From Wurfbainia villosa (lineage: Eukaryota > Streptophyta > Magnoliopsida > Zingiberales > Zingiberaceae), in assembly GCA_025175895.1 (NCBI GenBank), contig CM046006.1, positions 64,686,288 through 64,750,287 on the forward strand: 64,000 nt of DNA, in the 5' to 3' direction. Positions within the stretch are counted from its first letter, which is position 1, and the number at the start of each line of letters is the position of its first letter. The notes under the pieces are model-generated. The model ran no database searches and was not told where the DNA came from. It worked only from the letters and a program-made list of their open reading frames with translations. Below, one piece after another: positions 21,719-32,889 of the stretch. A program made the translations under genes and the position numbers.

Positions 21719-21770
21719 CCTCTAGCCTTTCAACTTAGCTCCCGGTTGTTAATCCGTAGAAGAGCCCCGG

Positions 21771-21782
21771 GCTCTGATACCA
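21771..21782 (-). promoter_or_regulatory. Primer-binding site of Tg2
   Basis: Minus reads TGGTATCAGAGC, a perfect initiator-Met-type site two bases from the LTR end. Confidence 0.92.
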
Positions 21783-21784
21783 CT

Positions 21785-22113
21785 TGTTAGGAATCGTTGG
21801 AATGGCTAGAGGGGGGGTGAATAGCGTAGATGAAATTCGCTCGCGTTTGTGTCTACAATTTCGTTAGTGCGCAGCAGAAGTAGAAATAATAAAGGCGATA
21901 ACGAAATAGACAACAAGCTAACACAATGATATAACGTGGTTCGGAACCGCACGGTTCCTACTCCACGGATCGAGCTCTAAAGAGCCCTAGTGATGCACAC
22001 TCACTCACTAATGATAAACACTCCTTCTCGACACAAGTCGGAGGCGGAGAAACCCCTTACAATAGATCTTACAACAGTAAGAATGAAATACAAGCAATAT
22101 ACAATGTAAATAT
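21785..22113 (-). repeat. 5' LTR of Tg2, 3' portion
   Basis: Last 329 bases of the 5' LTR on minus (ends CGATTCCTAACA); nearly identical to 16764-17090. Cut by Sir2; AATAT at 22109-22113 is repeated at 31041-31045. Confidence 0.93.
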
Positions 22114-23419
22114 TGTTGGATCGAAAGTGTCGCTAGAGGGGGGGGGGGTGAATAGCGATACGGTGTCGTTAAAAACTTTTGCAATAAGTAAAAAGCAAGT
22201 AGAGAATGCACAGCGGAAATATAAAGTAGACAAGATATTTTTACGTGGTTCACAATCTTTCGATTGCTAATCCACGGCCCTAGTGATCCTTGATCACGTA
22301 CGGAGGGCAATTCACTAAAACCACTCCTCTTCGTTGGAAGTAGGAGCAACGATTACAAAAAGAAATCAAGGCAAAGGGACACTCCCCCTTTCCTTGTTAC
22401 GATTAAAGCACAAAGACAATTTAAAGAAGTAGAACTTAAATAAATATACCGACAACTCTTATAAGTAGAAGATGTAGCTTTCGTTGTCGGCGGCACTTCG
22501 TCGTAGCAAATGTGAGTAGTAGTAGCGGCGTTACGACGGCGTGTTGAGAGCTCTTGAATTCTTGTTATTTGCTTGGAGTGAACATGTCTATTTATGGATA
22601 TTGATCTATGAATTTAGACATAGGTAGTGTCCAAGGTGAGGTTCTTATCCCAACTCAAGGATGAGGTGTTTCATCCAACCACCTTGTGCCACCTCCAACC
22701 TTCTTGTGCGCCAACTCAAGGATGAGGTGTTTCATCCAACCACCTTGTGCCACCTCCAACCTCCTTGGGCGCCAACTTGAGGATGAGGTGTTTCATCCAA
22801 CCACCTTGTGCCACCTCCAACCTCCTTGGGCGCCAACTTGTTGGAGCCATTCAACTTGTGCCACATTATGGGAGCCAACCATCTTGTGCCAACTCACCTT
22901 ATTTTGGGCCCACCACAAGGAAGCTTGGTGATGGTTTGGATGTCCACCTTGATGCCACATCACCCTTTGTACCAAAACACGAGTCAAGTCCAAATTCACC
23001 CCTTGAAATTGAGCTCTTCTCGAGGTCGGAACTTGACTAGCGTTGATGTAGTCAAAGGGTTTTGGACCGCATACAAGTTAGCTTAAAATATAAAAGTACG
23101 ATGGTTCTAACCATCCGATCTCGACCTAGACCTTCCATTGGAGGTATTGGGTCGGATCTACGCTTAACGACCTTGCTTCGCTTTCACACGAGCTTACCTT
23201 GTAGCCTCGCTTCGGTCTTCACCCGAGTACCTCGGCTTCCTCGAAGTCCCTCTGGCGTTGCGACCACCTCGGTTCCCACCGGTGTCGCAGAACCTTCCGC
23301 TCAACTTTAGCATTTACGCACACTTAATTGAGCTCGTAAGATAACAAATATACCCTTAACTATTGAGCCTTTTGCCATAATCAAAATACGGTTCGACTTT
23401 GGTGCCCATCGCACCAACA
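22114..23419 (-). repeat. 3' LTR of Sir2
   Basis: 1,306 bases; on minus begins TGTTGGTGCGATGGGCACC and ends CTTTCGATCCAACA. It carries three 61-base tandem units and the CTATTCACCCCCC box. Frames such as 22686-23040 are read-through of the tandem repeat. Confidence 0.92.
22651..22850. repeat. 61-base tandem repeat, three units plus a partial, in Sir2 3' LTR
   Basis: Units start CAACT(C/T).AGGATGAGGTG at 22651, 22712 and 22773, with a partial at 22834. The same array is at 30261-30463 in the 5' LTR, so it predates the insertion. Confidence 0.92.
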
Positions 23420-23435
23420 ATCTCCCTTTTGATTC
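23420..23435 (-). promoter_or_regulatory. Polypurine tract of Sir2
   Basis: Minus reads AATCAAAAGGGAGAT next to the 3' LTR. Confidence 0.78.
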
Positions 23436-24180
23436 ATGGCAAACCGACACAAAAGTTAAGGAAAAATTAAGCATAACAGTAAGCTAGCATAATGATTAAG
23501 CATGAATGAGCTAGCATAAAGATTAAATATGAATGAGCTAGCATAAAGATTAAATATGAATGAGCTAGCATAATGATTAAGCATGAGTGAGAAATATTAT
23601 TGTTTCAAGTTCTCCCCTTTGAGGTAACCTCCCCCCGAAGGTGAGTTCTTGAAAATAATTTTACTCCCCCTTAATAGTTGCTTAAGTAAACGGAATTACT
23701 TAATATAAAAGGTAATAATTTTGTTTACTTTCTTCCTTACTTTTGTGACTTTCTCCCCCTTTTGCCTTAACTCAAAAAGTTTGTAAATATATTTTAGGGT
23801 TTGTAAGTCCAAGCAAGTTCCCAATATAAATATATTTTTTTTAAAATAATAATAAGCTTGAAAATATGTTCATCTAAAATGTACAACTCCGGTTGGACTT
23901 GATTGATATAGAATGATCAATAAGTCTTGAAGGAGTTGATTAATTTTAAATAATTATACTCCATGGTTCATGTCGATGCAATCAATCTACATCTGAACCA
24001 GAGTAAGGTCCTAACATCTCACGCCTGGCTCATTGGCTAAGTACACAAACACATTAGTCCTATGTGTTGTGAGATGTGTTGGCTCCTTAAATCTATGGGT
24101 ATATGATTTCTAAGGTAAGACTTAGGCTAATTTCATAAAAAGAAGCAAAAGTAGAGTACATATATAGAAAAATTTAAATC
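23436..24180 (-). other. Sir2 3' untranslated region
   Basis: Noncoding, with a four-copy 27-base tandem repeat at 23484-23591 and C-rich CTCCCCCTT patches (23608-23765) that could act as extra polypurine tracts on minus, a feature reported for Sireviruses. Confidence 0.7.
23484..23591. repeat. 27-base tandem repeat, four copies
   Basis: CTAGCATAA.GATTAA.. units begin at 23484, 23511, 23538 and 23565, just inside the Sir2 polypurine tract. Confidence 0.9.
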
Positions 24181-24815
24181 CTACTCTATTACGCACATAC
24201 CTAACTTTCGTCTTAATAAACTAAATTCTCCGGGTAGTGGTTTGGTGAAGATGTCCGCTAGGTTTGATTTGGACTCAACATACTCTAGTTGTATAGTTCC
24301 ATTAGTTACATGTTCCCTAATGAAGTGGTGTTTAACTTCTATATGTTTTGTCCTAGAATGACATATTGGATTTTTAGTTAAGTTAATTGAACTAATGTTA
24401 TCTATGTAGGTTTTAATGTTGTTAAAGATTAAGCTAAAGTCTTGGAGAGTGTGCTTCATCCACAGGAGCTGAGAGACACACTCACCCATCGCAACGTATT
24501 CGCCGGTGGTAGATAAGGCAACGCAATGCTTCCCTCATCGCACCAACTTACTAGACTCGAGCCGAGGATTTGACAACAACCACTCGTGCTCTTTCTATCG
24601 AGTTTACTATCGGCATAGTCGAGTCGAGTAGCCGATTAGATTAAACTCGGTAGATCTAGGGTACCAAATACCTACGTTTAGCGTGCCCTTTAGATATCTA
24701 AGGATACGCTTGACTAGGGTTAGGTGAGACTCCTTGGCACAGGTTTGTAACCTTGCGCATATACTTACCGCGAATAAAATGTCGGGTCGGCTCGCGGTTA
24801 AGTATAGGAGACTTC
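24181..24815 (-). pseudogene. pol: RNase H region of Sir2
   Basis: The 102-codon open end (24489-24181) shows the copia RNase H C-terminal landmarks: a CVSQLLWMK.TLQDF start, a YIDN.SSINLTKNPICHSRTKH core, HHFIREHV, and ADIFTKPL near the end. Upstream (24490-24815) the same domain continues in shifted frames toward the RT thumb. It would degrade the RNA strand of RNA-DNA hybrids during reverse transcription. The stop at 24181 is the natural end of pol. Confidence 0.85.
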
Positions 24816-25896
24816 CTATTGCGCTCTATAGTATTTTAGGTCAACGGGTTTTCCTTCTACATCTTCGTTTATATTAACATTAGTTGCCATAGGTGTATTG
24901 ATTATTTTAGCATCTTGCATTCCAAATCGATTTATTAAGTCCTTAGTATATTTTTGTTGATGTAAATATATTCCATCTTTAGTTTGTTTAATTTGTAAAC
25001 CTAAGAAGAAACTTAACTCTCCCACTAAATTCATTTCAAATTCACTTTCCATAAGTGAGATGAATTCGTTTAGCAGGATCGAGTTGGTAGTTCCAAAAAT
25101 TATATCATCTACATAGATTTGGGCTATAAAGATTTCTTTTCCTACGGTTTTAACGAATAAGGTTGGGTCGACTAAACCTTGGTTGAATCCTTTGGACTTA
25201 AGATAGATCGAAAGCCTTTCGTACCAAGCTCTTGGGGCTTGTTTGAGTCCATATAGGGCTTTCTTAAGTCTAAGGACATGGTCAGGTTTATCTAGATTTT
25301 CGAATCCGGGAGGTTGACTGACGTAAACTTCTTCCTTAATGTATCCATTCAAAAATGCTGACTTGACATCCATTTGAAACAATTTAAAACCTCGATGTGC
25401 AGCATATGCTAACAACATTCGGATGGACTCTAGTCCGCTACGGGGCGTAGGTCTCATCGTAATCTAAACCTTCGACTTGACTAAACCCTTTTGCGACTAA
25501 CCTAGCTTTATTTCTAACTACTTCACCTTTATCATCAAGTTTATTTCGAAAGACCCACCTTGTTCCAATAATTGATTTTTCTTTAGGTGGTGGTACTAAT
25601 TCCCAGACTTCATTTCTAGTGAATTGAGCTAGCTCTTCTTGCATAGCAATAATCCAGTCGGGATCAAGAAGTGCTTGTTCAATAGTTTTGGGTTCGATTT
25701 TGGAAATTAACGAGATTTGACTAAGGTTTCGATATGAAGCTCTAGTTCGAACCCCTAAATTTGGATCACCTATAACTTGATTGATAGGATGATTTGTTTG
25801 AGTCTTAGTGTGACTCGGGTTAGGGTCATCTATCACTTGGTCGATAGGATGACTTGGGTGAGTTCTAGTTTGACTTGGGTTAGAGTCATCTATCAC
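24816..25896 (-). pseudogene. pol: Reverse transcriptase of Sir2
   Basis: RVT_2 domain in two overlapping frames (25896-25438 and 25457-24816), joined by a frameshift near 25445 inside the DETYAP/ARLESIRM motif. Landmarks in order: VWELVPPPKEKSIIGTRWVF, NKARLVAKGFSQ, QMDVKSAFLNG, QPPGFE, LYGLKQAPRAWY and the active-site box YVDDIIFGTTN, with both catalytic Asp present. Residues before these belong to the Ser/Thr/His-rich integrase-RT linker, which contains three repeats of a DPN.S.T.T.HPI.QVI unit. The motifs fit the Sirevirus (Maximus/SIRE) branch. Only the frameshift visibly breaks it. Confidence 0.9.
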
Positions 25897-26090
25897 TTGG
25901 TCGATAGGATGACTTGGGTTAGGACGAGATTCAAGTTCAAGATCGTCGGGTTCGCTATAAGTTGATTTGCTAGTTGGTTTTGTTAAGGATTGAGCGGGTT
26001 CGTGTCCTTCGTCGAAAACTATATTAATGGTTTCTTCGACTCTAAGAATGTCGTGATTGTATACCCTATAAGCTCTGGTGGTTGAGTATC

Positions 26091-26788
26091 CTAGAAAGGT
26101 TCGAGAGAGGTTTTGGATTTGAATTTCCCTAGGTAATCCTTAGTGTTTAAGATATGTACCTTGCATCCAAATACCCTAAAGTACTTGATGTTCGGTATTT
26201 TATCGTGATAAATCTCGTACGAGGTCTTTTGGTGCCTCTTTACCATAAGGATCCTATTTTGGACATAGCAAGTCGTACTAACGGCCTCCGCCCAAAATCT
26301 ATCGGGTAGGTTATACTCGTTTAACATTGTCCTAGCGGCTTCTTGTAGGGTTCTATTTTTCCGCTCGACTAACCCATTTTGTTGTGGGGTTCTAGGACAT
26401 GAAAACTCATGGTGGTATCCGCTAGGTTACGGTAAATCAGTAAACCCGTGGTTTTCAATTCACCACCATGATCGCTTCTAAGTCTTTTAATCTTAAGGTT
26501 CTTTTGATTTTCGATTAACCTACAAAGATTGATTAGTTGGTCTAGGGTATCATTTTTATGTTTGATAAACCTAACCCAAGTAAATCTAGAATAGTCGCCA
26601 ATTATGACTAAGCAAAATTGACTACCATTGAGTGACTTAGCTCCATGTGAATCAAATAGATCCATGTGTAGGAGCTCAAGAACACTTTTGGTTCGTTCTT
26701 GATTAGTTAATTGATGTTGTGTCCTAGATTGTTTACCTTGTTGACAAGCATTACATATTTTATTATCCAAGTTGTTTAGTTTAGGCAA
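26091..26788 (-). pseudogene. pol: Integrase of Sir2
   Basis: Segments 26788-26369 and 26327-26091 in shifted frames. Seen: the CX2C half of the zinc site (CNACQQGKQSR), catalytic Asp in ELLHMDLF, second Asp in GDYSRFTW, and catalytic Glu in a GLVERKN motif at about 26364-26366, which falls between the two open pieces. The domain continues with LPDRFWAEAV and FGCKVHILN. All DDE residues survive, but the frame does not. It would insert cDNA and make the 5-base duplications. Confidence 0.87.
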
Positions 26789-27250
26789 ACCTATAGCAAG
26801 CCACTCGACTCATCTTGTGGACGAGTCTTGGAGTGCGAGTGTCAGTCTTGATTGCCATAACCAAGATTCCTCTTCTTTGTGTCATAAGACACTTGGTTGA
26901 GGAGTTGGGTAAATTTATTGTGTAGATGTTGCTACTCCTAGTTCCTTTAAGTATTATTTTAGATGTTGCATTTATTTTGATTACGCATTCATTTTCTAGA
27001 AATATGACCTTATAATTGTTATCACACAATTGGCTTACACTAAGTAAATTATATTGAAAGTTTTCTACTAATAAGACATTTTGAATTGTAAAGTTAGAGT
27101 TGAGCTCAATATCACCGATCCGATGATTTTGAGCTTGCCGCTATTTCCGAAGGCTACCGATCCTTGTCGTTTGAATCGTAATCAAAATTTGAGTTGATCC
27201 CGGTCAATGTGCTCGAGCAACCAATCGTCAACATCCATTGATCCTACACA
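26781..27250 (-). pseudogene. pol: Protease and pre-integrase region of Sir2
   Basis: Minus frame shows a protease-like W.L..GCS..LTG motif at 27236-27190. The expected catalytic D-S-G triplet (27220-27228) reads T-I-G, so the active Asp is lost. It is followed by VENFQYNLLSVSQLCD and LENECVIKINATS, the usual lead into the GAG_pre-integrase domain. A shift occurs near 26870. Confidence 0.72.
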
Positions 27251-27631
27251 TAAGGTAGTTGGATCGGATATTGGAATTACTAAAGGGTTGTTTGTAAGTT
27301 TTAAACCTAAATCATCTCACCAATATCTACATGATCAAAACATGTTATTCCTATGTGTTATTGTGAGATGACTTTCAATTTTACTTGATTAATTTTAATG
27401 AATTTAAATTAACCAACATTAGGTTAGATTCGATTTAGTCTAAGCTCATCAAGTAATCTTTTCAAGAGATTAGCTTCAGTCGTGGCGAGGCATGAGAGGC
27501 CTTCTTTGATCGGAACAACGACCACTTCCTTAGACAAAGCTAATTTCAAGAAATTGATAACTCGACTTACTTGAGACTACGTCTTGGTCTAACTAGTTAT
27601 TTTTGAAAAGAGGCTCCCGAGGCTCAATCTT
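27251..27631 (-). other. Sir2 gag-protease linker, unreadable
   Basis: No frame or domain can be followed here. A near-repeat of GAAAAGAGGCTCC(C/T)GAGGCTC at about 27605 and 27658 is the only structure noted. Confidence 0.5.
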
Positions 27632-29362
27632 TTAGAGGATTTTAGTTGGTTTATTTTTGAAAAGAGGCTCCTGAGGCTCAATCTTTTCGCAGGATTTTAG
27701 TTGGTTATGAGTCCTATCTAACCATTCTAAAAATAAAGGAAAACTAAGCATGCAATTTCTAAGACTTAACAAAATACATTTTTTGTATTGGCTCCCTGGA
27801 CCATTGAATCGAGTGGGTCTATTCACATAGTGAATTTGGTCCTTGGGAACCCAATACATGTTAGATCCTAAAGTTGAAATCAAAGTGGTCTTAGGGACCC
27901 ATGCTTGGACATTTTTCTTATGTTGGTTTACTATAGACATATATGACTTATTGGTTGTATTTGAGTTAAACCCGAGTCCGGCCTTGTTGTACACGGCCCT
28001 TTGTGATCCAAGTAAGAGGTCAAGTCCCTTGGATCCCAAAGTGAACCTTTCCAACGTGTTCCTAAGGTCTTCGACTTGTGTTTTCAAAAGCGAGTTCTCA
28101 ACTTCAAGCTTTTCAACTTGAGTTGAGTCCTCCTCTTGAATACGAGTAGTCGAAGAGGTTAGGGAGACCTCATGTTTGAGAAGGTTAACCTCCTCAATTA
28201 GGGTCTCGACCTTGGACTCGGACTTAGCTAGTTTCTTATTTAAAAATTTAATTGCACCATACAAAGTATTAAGTAACGACCGACTTACCCTTAATGATTC
28301 TTTTGAACCGGATACGGATCCGTGGCTTGTCTTGAATGGAAGCTCATCATCGGATTCGGACTCGGACTCTTCTTGGTTTCGAGTCGTGCTCTCGGCTTGG
28401 CCATTAGAGCTTGGATATCATCTTCTTCCTCCGACAACTCCTCAAGTAGCGTTAGCGCTTTCTTGGTCTTTGATGCGTTATTCTTTAGCTTTGGGCACTC
28501 GGACTTGATGTGACCGAACTCGCTGCACTCATAGCATCTAAAATTAGAAGTATTTGAATTAGGTTTAGGCTTACCTTGAGTTGTTGGTCGTTTCGTCTCT
28601 TGATCATCTTAGAACTAGATTGACTAGTTCGGATTCTATTTCGAGTCTACTTCCGATTCGGACTCGTCTTCTTCCTTCGGGGTGGCTTGCTTGCGGGCTT
28701 CTTCTTCTTGGAACACGCAACTAACGCAATACTCTTCGGCTGGACCACGTTAGTTTGCTCATGTAATTCAAGTTCAAAACAATTGCCTAACCTAATTTTA
28801 GAAAGGTCCTTGGAGACCTTGTAGGCATCGACCATGGATGCCCACAAGGTGGTCCTAGGAAACGAGTTAAGAGAATACCTGATAAGGTCGCGATTCTCGA
28901 CCTTTTGTCCGATGGCATGGAGTTGGTTGACGATGTCTTGGATACGAGCATGTAGTTGAGTTGCGGTCTCGTTTTCTGCATTTTCAAGTTATACAATTTA
29001 TTTAAAAGTAAATCTCTATACTTTCGTATCGTCGGTGCCTTCGTGTAGTTCCACTAGCTTGGTCCATAAGTCCTTTGCACTAATGAAGGGGCCGACGCTG
29101 TTGAGCTCTTCCTTGGACAACCCACATTGCAAGATTTGAGTTGCCTTGGCATCGGCTTCTACTTGTTTTTCATGGAATTTGACCATTGATCGTAACCCAA
29201 AGATTCACCATCTTCATTAATAGGAAGTGTGAAACGGTTTGGATTACGATCCACATCTCGATTTGGGTTTTAAGAAAGCATTCCATCCGACCCTTCCAAT
29301 AACGAAAAGTCATTACCGCTGTAAAACGGGTCGGGCGTGCTAAACCCTTCGAGATGGGCCAT
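27632..29362 (-). pseudogene. gag: Gag of Sir2, broken
   Basis: Starts with MAHLEGF at 29362; an extra T soon after shifts the frame before RYWKGRMECFLKTQIEMW, the UBN2-type core. Later pieces: VDAYK.SKDLSKIRL (about 28840-28780), a zinc knuckle at 28536-28495 (C, C, H, C with CX2CX4HX4C spacing), then a 210-codon open piece (28264-27632) with a coiled coil and the SNMYWVPKDQ motif, typical of Sirevirus Gag tails. At least four breaks. Sir1 gag is the closest relative in the window. Confidence 0.87.
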
Positions 29363-29710
29363 TTAAAAACAAGAAGGAGAACGCATTTAAAAGAATCTTG
29401 CAAAACACACACGAAAGAATATTCCAAGACTTTCGTCTTGGATTAGTAGGGGAAGTAAAAAGATATATAAAATGTAACTTGCAAAAGAAATAAACAATCA
29501 AATGCGAATGTCGTTGAAGTTCCGGAGGACAACCTTACTCGGGATCTAACCCGAAGGACAACCTTATCCGGATCCTAAAGCCTCTAATGCAATTCTATAT
29601 GTAGGAGAAGATAAGCAAGTGAAATAATTATACGAAAACAGAAATAAATAAATAAAAATCTGTAAAAAGAAAACAAAGCTAGATTGGTGGTTTCACGAAT
29701 CTTAGCGCCC
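29363..29710 (-). other. Sir2 leader
   Basis: Untranslated, A-rich stretch between primer site and gag; includes a twofold GGACAACCTTA(C/T) block near 29527 and 29557. No gene seen. Confidence 0.65.
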
Positions 29711-29722
29711 GACTCGATACCA
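29711..29722 (-). promoter_or_regulatory. Primer-binding site of Sir2
   Basis: Minus reads TGGTATCGAGTC, a decayed initiator-Met-type site two bases from the LTR. Confidence 0.78.
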
Positions 29723-29724
29723 AT

Positions 29725-31040
29725 TGTTGGATAGAAAGTGTCGCTAGAGGGTGGGGGTGTGAATAGCGATACTGTGTCGTTAAAAACTTTTTCAATAAGT
29801 AAAAGCAAGTAGAGAATGCCCAGCTGAAATATAAAGTAGACAAGATATTTTTACGTGGTTCACAATCTTTCGATTGCTAATCCACGGCCCTAGTGATCCT
29901 TGATCACGTACGGAGGGCAATTCACTAAAACCACTCCTCTTCGTTGGAAGTAGGAGCAACGATTACAAAAAGAAATCAAGGCAAAGGGACACTCCCCCTT
30001 TCCTTGTTACGATTAAAGCACAAAGACAATTTAAAGAAGTAGAACTTAAATAAATATACCGACAACTCTTATAAGTAGAAGATGTAGCTTTCGTTGTCGG
30101 CGGCACTTCGTCGTAGCAAATGTGAGTAGTAGTAGCGGCGTTACGACGGCGTGTTGAGAGCTCTTGAATTCTTGTTATTTGCTTGGAGTGAACATGTCTA
30201 TTTATGGATATTGATCTATGAATTTAGACATAGGTAGTGTCCAAGGTGAGGTTCTTATCCCAACTCAAGGATGAGGTGTTTCATCCAACCACCTTGTGCC
30301 ACCTCCAACCTTCTTGTGCGCCAACTCAAGGATGAGGTGTTTCATCCAACCACCTTGTGCCACCTCCAACCTCCTTGGGCGCCAACTTGAGGATGAGGTG
30401 TTTCATCCAACCACCTTGTGCCACCTCCAACCTCCTTGGGCGCCAACTTGTTGGAGCCATTCAACTTGTGCCACATTATGGGAGCCAACCATCTTGTGCC
30501 AACTCACCTTATTTTGGGCGTCCACCACAAGGAAGCTTGGTGATGGTTTGGATGTCCACCTTGATGCCACATCACCCTTTGTACCAAAACACGAGTCAAG
30601 TCCAAATTCACCCCCTTGAAATTCGAGCTCTTCTCGAGGCTGGAACTTGACTAGCAGTTGACTGTAGTCAAAGGGTTTTGGACTGCAGTACAAGTTAGCT
30701 TAAAATATAAAGTACGATGGTTCTAACCATCTGATCTCGACCTAGACCTTCCATTGGAGGTATTGGGTCGGATCTACGCTTAACGACCTTGCTTCGCTTT
30801 CACACGAGCTTACCTTGTAGCCTCGCTTCCGGTCTTCACCCGAGTACCTCGGCTTCCTCCGAAGTCCCTCTGGCGTTGCCCGACCACCTCGGTTCCCACG
30901 GGGTGTCGCAGACCTTCCGCTCAACTTTAGCATTTCTGCACACTTAATTGAGCTCGTAAGATAACAAATATACCCTTAACTATTGAGCCTTTTGCCATAA
31001 TCAAAATACCGGTTCGACTTTGGTGCCTACTGCACCAACA
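29725..31040 (-). repeat. 5' LTR of Sir2
   Basis: 1,316 bases; on minus begins TGTTGGTGCAGTAGGCACC and ends CTTTCTATCCAACA. Same 61-base array (30261-30463) as the 3' LTR. Differences between the two LTRs cluster at CTG/CAG/CCG sites. Confidence 0.92.
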
Positions 31041-31045
31041 AATAT

Positions 31046-32106
31046 GAAATACAAGTAAAGAAAAGACTTTACAATACTTGTTTTGATTGCTTGAATGCTT
31101 GGTTGCTTACTTGCACTTGGAGACCTGATTTGCACCAACAAATCGCCCCAATAGCCCTCAAGAACCGGTTACTTTTTCCTCCATCACGAGCTCCATATAT
31201 AGCTTCAACCTGTACCGGAAAAAGTCTATCAGTCGACTGATCGAGACCATCAGTCGACTGATGCCACTGTTGTCGTGAGACAACGGCTAGTTCCACGTTG
31301 GATAAGTCCAACGGAACTACAATCAGTCGACTGATTGTGACCATCAGTCGACTGATGGAGTCCTCACTCGACCAGTCGAGTCTCGACTCCATTCTGTGGC
31401 CAAATTCTCGAGCACCAGTCGACTGATCATACTATCGATCACCGACCGCCGAGCCATCACCGATCGCTAGGCCATAACCCGGAGTCAAACCCTAGTTGAT
31501 TCGGTCCGATCCGCCACATGGCACTGGGCCGATTGGCACACCTCAAACATGAGGTTTTAACTCAAGTATGGTTCCCCCATACTTGCTAGACCACCCTTAG
31601 CCTAGACCTAAGCCTTCTAGTCACCTCCATCAGCCTCACGCCTCTCGGATCCCTCCAAGTCATCCATGACTTGTTCATCCATCGCGCTAGCCTTCAGGTG
31701 CTTCCGTCGGCTATGTCATGCTAACGGTGTCTACACCGCCAAGGCATATTGGACTTACGCCGCCAAGACTCCGCTTGGACTTTACGCCGCCAACCATTGG
31801 ACTTATGCTGCCAAGACTCCCGCTTGGACTTTACGCCGCCAATATCAAACCCTTGGACTTCTCAAATGCCAAGACTCAAGCTTGGACTTTCCCTTGCCAA
31901 CCCATGTTGGACTTTCCATGCCAAGACCATGCTTGGACTTTCCTTGCCAACCCATGTTGGACTTTACATTGCCAAGTGTCCGACTCGGACTTTCCATGAC
32001 AATTATATTGTCATATGTTTTTGTCGAAACATCAAAACACATCAAAACATCACTCGAGCCCAACTCGAGTCCTGGTCAATCGTGACCTGGGCCGATTGCA
32101 CCAACA
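31046..32106 (-). repeat. 5' LTR of Tg2, 5' portion
   Basis: First 1,061 bases of the LTR on minus (TGTTGGTGCAATCGGCCC..), rejoined to 21785-22113 when Sir2 is removed. Palindromes CAGTCGACTG at 31229, 31250, 31323, 31346 and 31416; minisatellite 31740-31990, one unit shorter than in the 3' LTR. Confidence 0.92.
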
Positions 32107-32111
32107 CCTGT

Positions 32112-32889
32112 CGTAAGAACTCAACCACCCCTTACTGTACCGTTCCCACAGCGGTTAACTAATGCAAAGAAGGATGCTGAGTTTGATAAATTTCTGGACA
32201 TGCTGAAGTCGATCTCAGTAGAGGTACCGATACTCGAAGCGCTACACCAAATGCCCCAGTTCGCAAGATTCATGAAAGTTATTCTGGCTCATTGTAGGAA
32301 GGTCGCAAAGTTTGAAACAGTGCCCCTCATGGAGAAATCAAGCGCTTATCTCCTGAACGAGACCACTCAGAAACTAAAAGATCCGAGGAGCTTCTATATT
32401 CCATGTTATATAGGGACGAAACTGATTAGCAAAGCCTTCTGTGACTTGGGCGCGAGTGTGAGCCTTATCCCCTATACCTTATGTAAAAATCTAGGGTTAG
32501 GAAATTTAAAATTCACTACTATGACACTACAACTAGCTGACCACACATACCAATACCCACTGGGGATTTTAGAAGATGTTCCTATAAAGGTGGGAAACTT
32601 TACACTTGCAACTAACTTTGTGGTCATGGAAATAAAAGAGGATCCAAAGATACCTATCATCCTTGGGTGACCATTTTTAGCAACTGCAGGAATGGTTATT
32701 GATGTAAGGAATCACAAGCTGGCCCTAAAAGTGGGAGAGGATAAGATAGAATTTGAGCATGCTGGAACGGGAAGTCATAGACCTGCATCAGGAAAGTACG
32801 TGATTCCAGGTAGAGCTAAGGAGGAAACCATATATGAAGTTTTCGAGACAGATGAATGGAGGTTCGCGGAGCCTCCAGAGCGAAGTTGA
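32112..32889 (+). pseudogene. pro: Gag C-terminus and protease of Ath1
   Basis: Same plus frame as the Ath1 gag, resumed after Tg2. A KDAEFDKFLDMLKSI stretch leads into a retropepsin-like domain: the FCDLGASVSLIPY active-site loop (D-L-G-A-S, the form usual in Athila/Tat), later PIILG.PFLAT, with a TGA at 32668 replacing an Arg codon (AGG in Ath3). The frame ends at 32889 after a DEWRF motif, matching the Ath3 end. It would cut the Gag precursor. No RT follows. Confidence 0.85.

Larger units (their letters stand above)
22114..31040 (-). mobile_element. Sir2: Sirevirus-like autonomous-type copia element, degraded coding region
   Basis: 8.9 kb with AATAT duplications. Minus order: 5' LTR (31040-29725), primer site, gag (29362-27632), protease and pre-integrase, integrase, RT, RNase H (to 24181), 3' untranslated part, polypurine tract, 3' LTR (23419-22114). 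All copia domains are recognisable in the order protease-integrase-RT-RNase H, but frames are broken. It sits in the 5' LTR of Tg2, so it is the innermost and youngest layer of that chain; its two LTRs look very similar. Confidence 0.93.
16764..32106 (-). mobile_element. Tg2: complete gag-only Sirevirus-like element (carries Sir2)
   Basis: Perfect CCTGT duplication (16759-16763, 32107-32111). Minus order: 5' LTR (32106-31046 and 22113-21785, split by Sir2), primer site, intact gag, 1.8 kb noncoding tail, polypurine tract, 3' LTR (18215-16764). No protease, integrase, RT or RNase H. This matches the published concept of terminal-repeat elements with only a GAG domain (TR-GAG), which depend on pol from relatives. 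The two LTRs are close by eye, so the insertion is not very old. Confidence 0.93.

Noticed and set aside
22686..23040. Several overlapping Pro/Cys-rich reading frames
   Set aside because: They are translations of the 61-base tandem repeat in the Sir2 LTR and recur at 30296-30650 for the same reason.
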